DNA of 8,431 bases from Xanthomonas translucens pv. translucens DSM 18974. GTDB lineage: Bacteria > Pseudomonadota > Gammaproteobacteria > Xanthomonadales > Xanthomonadaceae. Each line of letters begins with the position of its first letter. Position 1 is the first letter of the stretch. Under the pieces are notes generated by a model. That model saw nothing but the letters and a program-made list of their open reading frames with translations, ran no database searches and had not been told where the DNA came from. The DNA is taken from the NCBI RefSeq assembly GCF_000331775.1, contig NZ_CAPJ01000488.1, forward strand, positions 1 to 8,431, given 5' to 3'. Positions 1 through 8,081 of the stretch are shown piece by piece. Both the position numbers and the translations under genes were made by a program.

Positions 1-1410
1 CCATGCGGGCGCCGGCGCTATCCAGCCACAGCGTGCGGTGCCGCAGCGGCGGTCCAGCGGCGAGCGGGTCAGCCGCAGCGCCTGCAGCTTGTCGATCTCC
101 GCCAATCGCCACCAGCGCCGCCACCAGCCGCCGCGTACCGCCACGTAGCGGTCGTCCAGCGCATAGCCCATGCGTTGCGCGTGGCGCCAGGCCTTGAATG
201 CCGACCACGGCAGCCACAGCAGCGACAGCGCGGCCCAGGCGCCGAACGCTTGCCACAGCCCCGCACAGGCCAGCGGCACCAGGCACAGCGCCGGCAGGCA
301 TAGCCGCCACCAGCAGCGCGTAGCGATCCCGTGCCACTGCGGCGGCGGCCAGGCGATCTGCGGCAGCAGCCGGCGCAGCAGCGTATCGCAGGCCGCCGGG
401 GTCGCCAGCGGTGCCAATTCCTTCAGCGCGCGGCCGTGCTCGCCGTGGCCATCCATCACCGCGGTATCGATGTGCAGGCTGCGCCGCCGCAGCAGGCGTT
501 GCAGCATGCCCTCGTGCAGGGTCCAGGCCTGGATCCGGCGCCGCGCCACGCTGCTACGCAGCCGCGTCAGCAGGCCGCGCTCCACGGTCAGCCGGCGCTC
601 GCTCTCGCTGAGCCGGAAGCCGTGGTACTGCAGCAGCGCCAGCGCCATCGACAGCGCGCGCATGATCAGCAGCAGCGTGACCAGCATCAGCGTCAGCGTG
701 ACCGCGCCGGCCATCCAGCCCAGGTGCAGATGGCTGGCGTAACCGAACAGCTGCTGCCCGTAGCGTTCGATCGCGTTGGAGACCATGCGCTCGGGGAACA
801 GGTGATAGGTGGCGCCGAACGCGGTCGCCACCACCACCATGCCGCGGTTGGAGATCAGCCCCTGGCGCAGCACCTCTGACGTAGGCAGCGCCAGCAGCAC
901 GTCGCTGGCCGCGGCAGCAGCGGTGGACGCCGCCGCGCTGTCGTCGCGTGCGCGATGGCGGATCTGCCGCTCCAACGCCAGCGCCTGGTCCAGCCGCAGC
1001 ACCCGCATCTGCGCTTCCGGCTTGGTCCCGCCGGCCGATTCCAGACGTACTTCGGCCACGCCGAACAGCCGATGCAGCAGCGACTGGTGCACGACCACGT
1101 TGTGGATGCGCGCGAACGGGATCTCGCGCAGGCTGCGTTCCAGCCAGCCGCTGCGGATGCTCAGGCTGTCGCGGCCGATGCGGTACTGGTAAGTGAAGTA
1201 GCGCAGCAGCGACACCGCGATCAGCGCGCTGCCCGCCAGCAGCAGCATCACCTGGTCGAGATGGTTGTTGCGGCCGCCGCGCCCGCCGAATACCAGCAAC
1301 GCCAGCAGCGGCAGCAGGAAATGCCGCAGGTGCTGCAGCAGCACGAACAGCCACGACCATGGGTGCAGGCGCCGGACCGCAGTGTCCTCGGCGTCCACGG
1401 CGGCGCTCAT
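1..1410 (-). CDS. YdbT-like PH-domain (bPH2) membrane protein, 3' part outside window, apparent frameshift near left edge
   Basis: Reading leftward from the ATG at 1410 gives 470 codons with no stop before the edge. The protein has three repeats of a bacterial PH-like (bPH2, DUF304) domain, each after hydrophobic segments. The first is at about residues 72-145 (YQYRIGRDSLSIRSGWL, then IPFARIHNVVV), the second at about 262-320 (LTVERGLL, ARRRIQAWTLHEGMLQ) and the third from about 415 (GYALDDRYVAVRGGWWRR). Likely membrane segments are at about 31-70, 230-260 and 370-405. This is the architecture of the E. coli and Bacillus YdbT family, whose biochemical role is unclear to me. Its ATG overlaps the TGA of the upstream partner (ATGA at 1407-1410), so the two are probably translationally coupled. 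After residue 459 the frame reads RCGWIAPAPAW, while the next frame reads TLWLDSAGARM, which fits the family. I infer a one-base loss. The family is clear; integrity is not. Confidence 0.82.
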   Translation of the reverse strand, partial: MSAAVDAEDTAVRRLHPWSWLFVLLQHLRHFLLPLLALLVFGGRGGRNNHLDQVMLLLAGSALIAVSLLRYFTYQYRIGRDSLSIRSGWLERSLREIPFARIHNVVVHQSLLHRLFGVAEVRLESAGGTKPEAQMRVLRLDQALALERQIRHRARDDSAAASTAAAAASDVLLALPTSEVLRQGLISNRGMVVVATAFGATYHLFPERMVSNAIERYGQQLFGYASHLHLGWMAGAVTLTLMLVTLLLIMRALSMALALLQYHGFRLSESERRLTVERGLLTRLRSSVARRRIQAWTLHEGMLQRLLRRRSLHIDTAVMDGHGEHGRALKELAPLATPAACDTLLRRLLPQIAWPPPQWHGIATRCWWRLCLPALCLVPLACAGLWQAFGAWAALSLLWLPWSAFKAWRHAQRMGYALDDRYVAVRGGWWRRWWRLAEIDKLQALRLTRSPLDRRCGTARCGWIAPAPAW

Positions 1411-1952
1411 AGCGCGTCGTCGTCGTGGTCGAGCTGGTGCGCCAGGCGTTCGCGCAGGCGCTCGGCGTCGGCCTGGTCCAGGCCGGGCACGGCCACCGCG
1501 TTGTGCCGGGTGCCGGCGGTGTGCACCACCAGGGTCGCCAGGCGCGCGGCGCGCTCCAGCGGGCCGCGGCGCAGGTCCAGGTGCTGCACGCGCGACATCG
1601 GCACGTGCACCTCGCTCTGCCACATCCGCCCGCGGCGCAGGTCCAGGCCCTGCGCATCCAGTCGCCAGCGGATCCGGCGGTGGCGCACGAAGCCGATGCA
1701 GGCGCCCACCAGCGCGCCGAGCGCGGCGCCGGCACCGATGAACACCGTCTGGCGGCTGTGCAGGGCGAGACCGAAGATCGCCGCGCCGACCAGCACGCTG
1801 AGGCCCAGCATGCCGCCGCCGCCGAGCGCGGCCAGCCAGGCGCCACGCAGCGGCATCGGTTGCCAGTCGTGCGCGGCCGACGACGCGACAGCAGCCTGCA
1901 GGTCGGCGCCAGGCGCGGGGGCGGAGGGATCCAGGGACGGCGGTGCGGTCAC
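1407..1952 (-). CDS. YdbS-like PH-domain (bPH2) membrane protein
   Basis: This is a 181-residue protein of the single-PH-domain YdbS type. Residues 1-35 are Ala/Pro-rich and probably cytoplasmic. Two hydrophobic stretches follow at about 40-64 and 69-89, separated by a short polar turn (HSRQ). A bPH2 domain follows at about 95-170 (RWRLDAQGLDLRRGRMWQ, then VPMSRVQHLDLRRGPLER and LATLVVHTAGT), ending in an acidic tail. YdbS and YdbT proteins are commonly encoded together and presumed to act together in the membrane; their function is not established to my knowledge. I chose the GTG at 1952 because GAGAG lies about 7 bases before it. Another in-frame GTG at 1988 would add 12 residues and has no visible ribosome binding site. 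The stop overlaps the start of the YdbT-like gene. Confidence 0.8.
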   Translation of the reverse strand: MTAPPSLDPSAPAPGADLQAAVASSAAHDWQPMPLRGAWLAALGGGGMLGLSVLVGAAIFGLALHSRQTVFIGAGAALGALVGACIGFVRHRRIRWRLDAQGLDLRRGRMWQSEVHVPMSRVQHLDLRRGPLERAARLATLVVHTAGTRHNAVAVPGLDQADAERLRERLAHQLDHDDDAL

Positions 1953-2133
1953 GGCGGGCTCTCGAAGCGATGGGCGGGCACTGTGCACGCGCGCCGTGCA
2001 GGTCTGCGATCGTAACGCGGCCGGCGCCTGGCGCGCTCCGCGGGCGCGCGTGAAGCGGTCAGGACTCGCCTCGGCGCGCTGTGCCGTCCGGCATGCGCCG
2101 CGATCGTCGTTGCCGGTGTTGCGCCGCCGCGCC

Positions 2134-3258
2134 TCAGCGTGCGGCGTGAATCAGCGCGTCCACGTCCAGCGCATGGCCGGCGCGGGTGGCCTTGGTGCGC
2201 AGATAGCGCTCGTTCTCGGCGGTGATCGCGCCGGTGATCGGGATGCGCTCGACCACATCGATGCCGGCCGCGCGCAAGCGCTCGGCCTTGGAGAGGTTGT
2301 TGGTTAGCAGGCGCACGCGCTGGATGCCCAGCCCGCGCAGCATCGCCACCGCGCTGCCGTAGCGGCGCTCGTCGGCACCGAAGCCCAGCTGCGCGTCGGC
2401 GTCGATGGTGTCCAGCCCGTCGTGCTGGTAGCCGTAGGCGCGCAACTTGGTGGCGATGCCGGTGCCGCGGCCTTCCTGGTCCAGGTACAGCAGCACGCCG
2501 CCGCCGAGCTCCTTGAGCTTGGCCAAGCCATGTCGCAGCTGGTCGCCGCAATCGCACTTCAACGAGCCGAACAGGTCGCCGGTGAGGCAGGACGAATGCA
2601 CCCGTACCGGCACTGGTACGGACAGATCCGGTTGGCCGATCACGATCGCGACCTGGTCGCGCTGCGCCACGCCGCCGCGGAACACCACGAACTCGCTGCT
2701 GCCCAGATCCCGCAGCGGCACCTGGGTGCGGGTCACCAGTTCGTAGCTGCCGGAGGTGGTGGTCGCGCAGCCGTGTTTCAGGTCGTCCAGCTGGAGCGAC
2801 TGGCAGCCCTGGAAGGTGCTGTCGGCGTCCAGGTCCACCGCGACGATCGCCGGCAGCAGCAGGCCCAGGCGCGCGATCTCCACGGCGCCGGCATCCAGCG
2901 CATCGCCCGGCAGCCAGTGCGTGGGCAGCGTGCCGCTGCGCAGGTAGGCCAGCGCGGCCAGGGCATCGTAGGACTGCTCGGCCAGGGCGATGCGTGCGCC
3001 CTGCGGCGCGACCAGTCCCAGCACCTGCGCACGGGTCGGGGTGAGGAACAGGTAATGCCGCTGCGCCGCCGCCTGCGTGAAGCTCAGGTAGGACTGCGCG
3101 GTGCTGCTGTCCAGCGCCAGCACCGCACGCGCCTGGCCATCGCCGCCTTCGATGACCACAGGGCGGCCGGCACGCAACTCCGAGGCCGCGCGTTCGGCGC
3201 GGATCGCAGCGGGATCGCCGAACGGGGGCGTGCAGATGATCGGGGCAGGGCTGGTCAT
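2134..3258 (-). CDS. ribA: GTP cyclohydrolase II with degenerate RibB-like N-terminal domain
   Basis: The 374-residue protein carries a complete C-terminal GTP cyclohydrolase II domain (about 170-374), which converts GTP to 2,5-diamino-6-ribosylamino-4(3H)-pyrimidinone 5'-phosphate, the first step of riboflavin synthesis. Zinc ligands C224, C235 and C237 and the catalytic or GTP-binding residues R219, E262, Y275, D296, R298, T319 and K324 line up with E. coli RibA at a constant offset of 170. Residues 15-160 resemble a shortened DHBP synthase (RibB): ELRAGRPVVIEGG at the start and AVEIARLGLLLPA later. The acidic EDREN-type loop and the GHTE motif of active RibB are missing. I chose the ATG at 3258 because GGAG sits 8 bases before it; a longer frame to 3441 has no coding character. 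No other riboflavin gene is adjacent, so this is probably a copy outside the rib operon. The RibA call is secure. Confidence 0.93.
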   Translation of the reverse strand: MTSPAPIICTPPFGDPAAIRAERAASELRAGRPVVIEGGDGQARAVLALDSSTAQSYLSFTQAAAQRHYLFLTPTRAQVLGLVAPQGARIALAEQSYDALAALAYLRSGTLPTHWLPGDALDAGAVEIARLGLLLPAIVAVDLDADSTFQGCQSLQLDDLKHGCATTTSGSYELVTRTQVPLRDLGSSEFVVFRGGVAQRDQVAIVIGQPDLSVPVPVRVHSSCLTGDLFGSLKCDCGDQLRHGLAKLKELGGGVLLYLDQEGRGTGIATKLRAYGYQHDGLDTIDADAQLGFGADERRYGSAVAMLRGLGIQRVRLLTNNLSKAERLRAAGIDVVERIPITGAITAENERYLRTKATRAGHALDVDALIHAAR

Positions 3259-3564
3259 GCAGGACTCCAAATGGGGATCTTCTGCGCCAGCTTCAAGGCT
3301 GGTCGGCGGTGGCGCACCCCGGTCGCGCCGCATGCGGGCGGGGCAGCGTGCCCGGCTGGCTATTGTCGCGTGGTTTGGCCTCCTCGCCAGCATTCGCGTG
3401 ATGGAACGCACTGTGTGCCGCGCAAGCATGGATGCATGCAACCGCCATGCCAGGCGCGGTCACTCACCAGATCGCGGTCGCGATCTGCCGACAGGCGCTG
3501 ATGGGCATGTTCAACCGCGGCCGATTCATTTTTACTAGGCAGGACCCGTTTCCAGGACCTGCGC
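3259..3564. promoter_or_regulatory. Divergent intergenic region between ribA and the GNAT gene
   Basis: This 306-base gap must hold the promoters of both divergent genes. I see no convincing -35/-10 pair for either. Visible structures are a perfect 9-bp inverted repeat at 3468-3487 and a small CCAGC/GCTGG hairpin at 3287-3302 in the ribA leader. The TGCATGCA palindrome near 3433 is short and may be chance. ATTTTTACTAGG near 3529-3540 is the only AT-rich stretch close to the GNAT start. No coding frame here has support. Confidence 0.5.
3468..3487. repeat. Perfect 9-bp inverted repeat, possible operator
   Basis: CAGATCGCG is followed by GT and then its exact reverse complement CGCGATCTG. The short centre favours a dimeric protein site over an RNA hairpin. 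It lies about 78 bases before the GNAT start and about 210 bases before the ribA start on the other strand, so it could serve either gene. I do not recognise it as the site of any named regulator. Confidence 0.45.
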
Positions 3565-4086
3565 ATGCACCTCGTCGAATGCACCGAACAGCGCCATGCC
3601 GGCGCGATCCTGGAGATCTTCAACGAGGCCATCGCCCATTCCACCGCCCTCTACGACTACCGCCCGCGCCCGCCTGAAAGCATGGTCGGCTGGTTCGCGG
3701 CCAAGCGCGCCGGCGGCTTTCCGGTGATCGGGATCGAGGACGCGCACGGCAGCCTGCTCGGTTTCGCAAGCTACGGCACGTTTCGCGCCTGGCCGGCATT
3801 CAAGTACAGCGCCGAGCATTCGCTGTACGTGCACCGCGACCATCGCGGCAAGGGTCTGGGGCGGCGCCTGCTGCTGGCGCTGGTCGATGCGGCGCAGGAA
3901 CGCGGCGTGCACGTGCTGGTGGGCGGCATCGATGCGAGCAACGCCGGCAGCATCGCGCTGCACCAGCAACTGGGTTTCGTGCATGCCGGCACCGTGCGCG
4001 AGGCCGGGTTCAAGTTCGGTCGCTGGCTGGATCTGGCTTTCTACCAGCGCATCCTCGCCGGCCCGGCGCAGCCGCACGACGATTAG
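3565..4086 (+). CDS. GNAT family N-acetyltransferase, YncA/phosphinothricin acetyltransferase type
   Basis: This 173-residue protein is full length for the YncA (MnaT)/Pat branch of the GNAT superfamily. Members transfer acetyl from acetyl-CoA to the amino group of certain amino acids or analogues such as methionine sulfone, methionine sulfoximine or phosphinothricin. Visible landmarks are FNEAIAHSTALYD (19-31), the branch-typical RPPESMVGWF (36-44 region), GFASYGTFRAWPAFK (66-80), the motif A acetyl-CoA loop EHSLYVHRDHRGKGLGRR (84-101, with R94, G97 and G99), and the C-terminal LHQQLGFVHAGTV and KFGRWLDLAFYQ (150-161). AGGAC lies a few bases before the ATG as a plausible ribosome binding site. 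It converges with the acyltransferase gene, with 15 bases between stops; a small GCCGC-AGC-GCGGC stem sits right at its stop, without a T-run. The exact substrate cannot be told from sequence. Confidence 0.88.
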   Translation: MHLVECTEQRHAGAILEIFNEAIAHSTALYDYRPRPPESMVGWFAAKRAGGFPVIGIEDAHGSLLGFASYGTFRAWPAFKYSAEHSLYVHRDHRGKGLGRRLLLALVDAAQERGVHVLVGGIDASNAGSIALHQQLGFVHAGTVREAGFKFGRWLDLAFYQRILAGPAQPHDD

Positions 4087-4101
4087 CCGCAGCGCGGCAG
4101 C

Positions 4102-5016
4102 TCAGTGCGGATGCCTGGCGGTGGCGTAGGGATTGGCTTCGGCCGGATACGGGCGCAGCGTGTAGCGTTTGTAGGTCCACTGGTATTGCGCCGGGTCGCG
4201 GCGCGCCACCCGCTCCACGCCTTCGTTCAGCGCGGTCGCGGCGCGCAGCGGGTCCGGGTCGGCGATCGCCTCCGGCGCCGGCTGCACCTGCAGCGCGAAT
4301 TCCAGGTCGTTGCCGAGCCGCTCGCACCAGGCGAACAGCACGATCGCGCCGGTGCGCTCGGCCAGCCGATTGACCAGGGTCATGGTCAGCGCCGGCACGC
4401 CGAAGAACGGCGCGAACACGCCGTCGCCGGCCTTGGGTTGCTGGTCGGGAAGAATGCCGACAGCGCCGCCGTCCTTGAGCACCTTGAACAGCTGTCGCAC
4501 CGCCGGGCCTTCGGCGCGCACCTGGCGCACGTTGTCGCCGCTGCGCACCAACTGCAGGAACGCATCGCCGACGTCGGACGCCGGTGCGCGGTAGACGATG
4601 GCGATGTCGCCGCGCGAGGCCAGCCACTGGTTGAGCAGTTCCCAGTTGCCGAAGTGCGGCGCGGCCACGATCACCCCGCGGCCTGACGCCAGCGCGGCGT
4701 CGTACAGTGCCTGGCCGTGGCGCTGGCGCAGCCGCGCCAGGTTCTGCGCCGGCGGCCGGGTCCACAGCACCAGGGTCTCGAACGCCTGCCGCGCGGTGGA
4801 GCGCAGCACGTCGCGGTGCAGGGCCACACGCTCGCTGGGAAGCAGTTCCGGGTAGGCCAGCTCCAGGTTGCGGCGGGTGACCCGGCTCTCGCGCGCGTCC
4901 TTGCGCAGCCACAGCCAGGCCAGGCCGTCGGCCAGACGCCGCAGCCACGGCCAGGGCAGGCGCGCCACGGCGGCGGCGCAGCGGTACAGAACGGTTGCGA
5001 GGGTTGCGGGTTTCAT
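4102..5016 (-). CDS. LpxL/HtrB-type lysophospholipid (lipid A) acyltransferase
   Basis: This 304-residue inner-membrane acyltransferase belongs to the LpxL/HtrB family, which adds secondary acyl chains to lipid A precursors using acyl-ACP. The catalytic HX4E motif is H121-FGNW-E126, in the context [17 protein letters not shown]. Other family signs are the N-terminal hydrophobic anchor (about 5-37), [11 protein letters not shown] (48-57), VYRAP (141-145), LPDQQP (189-194), FFGVPA (204-209) and the C-terminal [13 protein letters not shown] (277-289). I chose the ATG at 5016. A GTG two codons upstream (5022) is better spaced from GGAT and would add Met-Thr; I cannot decide between them. The gene stands alone, convergent with the GNAT gene and divergent from dtd. 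Xanthomonads usually have more than one member of this family, so its exact acyl position is not assigned. Confidence 0.88.
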   Translation of the reverse strand: MKPATLATVLYRCAAAVARLPWPWLRRLADGLAWLWLRKDARESRVTRRNLELAYPELLPSERVALHRDVLRSTARQAFETLVLWTRPPAQNLARLRQRHGQALYDAALASGRGVIVAAPHFGNWELLNQWLASRGDIAIVYRAPASDVGDAFLQLVRSGDNVRQVRAEGPAVRQLFKVLKDGGAVGILPDQQPKAGDGVFAPFFGVPALTMTLVNRLAERTGAIVLFAWCERLGNDLEFALQVQPAPEAIADPDPLRAATALNEGVERVARRDPAQYQWTYKRYTLRPYPAEANPYATARHPH

Positions 5017-5183
5017 CGTCACAGTTTATCCGCTGCGCCGGCCGCGCCAGATCGAGCGCGCTGCGCATGGCCCGATCGGCGTCACGGATCGGCCCGCTTG
5101 TGTGCCGGTACGGCTTCCGCCAGCCGCTGCAATTCGGCCATGATCCGGCGGGTGACAGCGCCCCACCGAACCCGGATGCTTCC

Positions 5184-5233
5184 GAGTCCCGAGTCCCGAG
5201 TCCCGAGTCCCGAGTCCCGAATACCGGAGTCCC
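5184..5233. repeat. GAGTCCC heptamer tandem array before dtd
   Basis: Five exact head-to-tail copies of GAGTCCC run from 5184 to 5218, then a degenerate GAATACCG, then a sixth copy at 5227-5233. The last copy overlaps the GGAG (5226-5229) that serves as the dtd ribosome binding site. From memory, heptamer arrays of this kind (GGGACTC or GGGATTC variants) are frequent between genes in Xanthomonas and relatives; their role is unknown to me. Confidence 0.9.
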
Positions 5234-5237
5234 GCCC

Positions 5238-5678
5238 ATGCTCTCCCTGATCCAGCGCGTCACCCAAGCCGAAGTCCGCGTCGACGACGCGGTGGTCGGC
5301 CGCATCGGCCCCGGCCTGCTGGCGCTGGTGGCGCTGGAGCCGGGCGATACCGAGGCCAAGTTGCAGCGCATGGCCGAGCGCCTGCTCGGCTACCGCGTGT
5401 TCGCCGACGCCAGCGGGCGCATGAACCGCGCGCTACGCGACACCGGCGGCGGCCTGCTGCTGGTCAGCCAGTTCACCCTGGCCGCGGACACCGGCGCGGG
5501 CATGCGCCCCAGCTTCACCACCGCGGCGCCGCCGGCCGAGGCTGAACGCGGCTTCAACCGATTGCTGGAGATCTGCCGGGAGCGGCACGCGCCGGGGGTG
5601 GAAAGCGGGCGCTTCGGTGCCCATATGATCGTCAGCCTGGTCAACGACGGCCCGGTCACTTTCCTGCTCCGGCCTTGA
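5238..5678 (+). CDS. dtd: D-aminoacyl-tRNA deacylase
   Basis: This 146-residue protein matches the usual DTD length of about 145. DTD is a dimeric cytoplasmic proofreading enzyme that hydrolyses D-aminoacyl-tRNA, and also glycyl-tRNA(Ala), to keep D-amino acids out of translation. The start [13 protein letters not shown], the SQFTLAAD motif (77-84, with the active-site S77-Q78), GMRPSF (88-93), and the C-terminal NDGPVTF (136-142) with the chirality-gating Gly-Pro pair (G138-P139) are all present. I chose the ATG at 5238 because of family length and GGAG eight bases before it. The frame stays open upstream to 4995, but that stretch reads through a heptamer repeat array and is not coding. It is followed 112 bases later by rpoD, which has its own promoter. 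Confidence 0.96.
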   Translation: MLSLIQRVTQAEVRVDDAVVGRIGPGLLALVALEPGDTEAKLQRMAERLLGYRVFADASGRMNRALRDTGGGLLLVSQFTLAADTGAGMRPSFTTAAPPAEAERGFNRLLEICRERHAPGVESGRFGAHMIVSLVNDGPVTFLLRP

Positions 5679-5685
5679 GCCGGGG

Positions 5686-5712
5686 CGCTCCTGGCGGAGC
5701 GATTCACGCTCC
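5686..5712 (+). other. Pair of mutually exclusive hairpins between dtd and rpoD
   Basis: Three arms alternate: CGCTCC (5686-5691), its reverse complement GGAGCG (5696-5701), and CGCTCC again (5707-5712), with loops TGGC and ATTCA. The middle arm can pair with either neighbour but not both. It begins eight bases after the dtd stop and lacks a T-run. It may weaken read-through or protect the dtd mRNA end, or it may be a fragment of a REP-like intergenic repeat. Confidence 0.5.
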
Positions 5713-5737
5713 TTGTCCGGCAAGCGGCGGTCCGGGC

Positions 5738-5746
5738 TGTTATAAT
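5738..5746 (+). promoter_or_regulatory. Extended -10 promoter of rpoD
   Basis: TGTTATAAT contains a perfect TATAAT hexamer at 5741-5746 and the upstream TG of an extended -10 element. No good -35 lies at 16-18 bases; TTGTCC at 5713 is 22 bases away. The extended -10 probably compensates. Transcription would start near 5753, giving a leader of about 38 bases before the rpoD ATG. Confidence 0.75.
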
Positions 5747-5790
5747 GCTAGGTTCACTCATTCATCTACCTGCCGGTGGCGCGAGCACTC

Positions 5791-7650
<1,860 letters not shown>

Positions 7651-7673
7651 TCGAGCGCGGTTCGCGGCAACGG

Positions 7674-7702
7674 AAAAGCCCCGCCATGTGCGGGGCTTTT
7701 TT
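7674..7702 (+). terminator. Rho-independent terminator of rpoD
   Basis: AAAAGCCCCGC (7674-7684) pairs perfectly with GCGGGGCTTTT (7690-7700) around a CATGT loop, followed by a six-T run at 7697-7702. It starts 24 bases after the rpoD stop. The A-tract also makes it partly bidirectional. It should isolate the downstream effector gene from rpoD transcription. Confidence 0.95.
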
Positions 7703-7788
7703 GTGGATGTGGCGTCGGTCGTGTTGCGGACAGTGGCAGTGGATGCCGCAGGCTAGCGCTGCCCGCTCGCAGCCAGCCAAGTCACTGT
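7703..7788. other. Non-coding tail downstream of the rpoD terminator
   Basis: This GC-rich stretch lies between the terminator and the putative transposon end. I see no gene, repeat or promoter in it. It is probably the remaining chromosomal sequence left of the inserted cassette. The five bases ACTGT (7784-7788) would be the left copy of a target duplication if the cassette begins at 7789. Confidence 0.4.
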
Positions 7789-7827
7789 GGGGGTTCAGCC
7801 GGCAGACATGTAAAAATGACCCGCAAG
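7789..7827 (+). mobile_element. Putative left terminal inverted repeat of a Tn3-like TAL effector cassette
   Basis: The segment opens with GGGGG, has an A-run (TAAAAATG) in the middle-right, and ends CCCGCAAG. That gives a total of 38-39 bases. Tn3-family ends have this layout: 38 bases, GGGG outside, an internal A-run and an inner ACGCTAAG-like end, as in Tn1721. Base composition drops sharply right after it. AvrBs3-type effector genes are known to be flanked by Tn3-like inverted repeats of about 62 bp and to move as passenger cassettes; a 62-bp version would run to about 7850. The partner repeat would lie beyond the right edge, so this call rests on layout and context only. No transposase is visible. 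Confidence 0.5.
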
Positions 7828-8081
7828 ATCGGATTTAACCTATTAAATCAGTGAGTTAGCGGATATTTCTGGAAAGATTTCATGATTCGGGTCTGTTCGA
7901 CCACGTTGTAGGACTGGCCGGCGTCTGTCTGTTTCCCGTTCCACTGCGCCTCAAAACCCGCTAGTCGAGGGTTGCCAGGATTGTCGGAAGTTGTGTCTTG
8001 CTATGCGAATTTGGAGAAGCCGCGTCGGGACCAGAGACCTTACTATCGAAGCGACGACGTTCTCTGAAAGAGGAATGCCTG
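7828..8081 (+). promoter_or_regulatory. AT-rich leader and promoter region of the TAL effector gene
   Basis: The first hundred bases after 7800 are about 40% G+C by my count, against roughly 70% in the rest of the window. A TTTAA-CCTA-TTAAA inverted repeat lies near 7833-7846 and an AACCC/GGGTT pair at 7955-7973. I see no plant-inducible promoter box (TTCGB-N15-TTCGB), in keeping with the largely constitutive expression reported for this effector family. A weak -35/-10 candidate is TTGTCG (7981) with TATGCG (8003), 16 bases apart. The stretch AGAAGCCGCGTCGGGACCAG and what follows resembles my memory of leaders before other avrBs3-type genes. AAAGAGG (8067-8073) is the ribosome binding site, eight bases before the ATG. 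Confidence 0.5.

Noticed and set aside
554..1846. 430-codon open frame on the minus strand across the two PH-domain genes
   Set aside because: It is Ala/Arg-rich and runs out of frame through two genes whose own frames give recognisable bPH2 domains; open shadow frames are expected at this G+C.
2030..2050. GC-rich stem between ribA and the YdbS-like gene
   Set aside because: CGCGC/GCGCG pairing is trivial in this composition and there is no T-run, so it does not qualify as a terminator.
3259..3420. FMN riboswitch before ribA
   Set aside because: A short CCGGGGTG-like piece is present, but the conserved FMN aptamer segments are not.
3259..3441. 61-residue N-terminal extension of RibA
   Set aside because: Its composition is not protein-like for this family, and the ATG at 3258 has GGAG at proper spacing.
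4995..5237. N-terminal extension of dtd by 81 codons
   Set aside because: The extension reads through the GAGTCCC array, has no family homology I recognise, and the ATG at 5238 gives exactly the expected length with a good ribosome binding site.
7809..7824. IS21-family end (TGTAAAAATGACCCGC)
   Set aside because: The motif resembles repeats at IS21-type ends, but the 38-base GGGGG-to-CAAG frame and the TAL effector context fit a Tn3-type end better. It remains the main alternative.
7886..7900. Plant-inducible promoter box before the TAL effector
   Set aside because: The two TTCG motifs are separated by about six bases, not fifteen.
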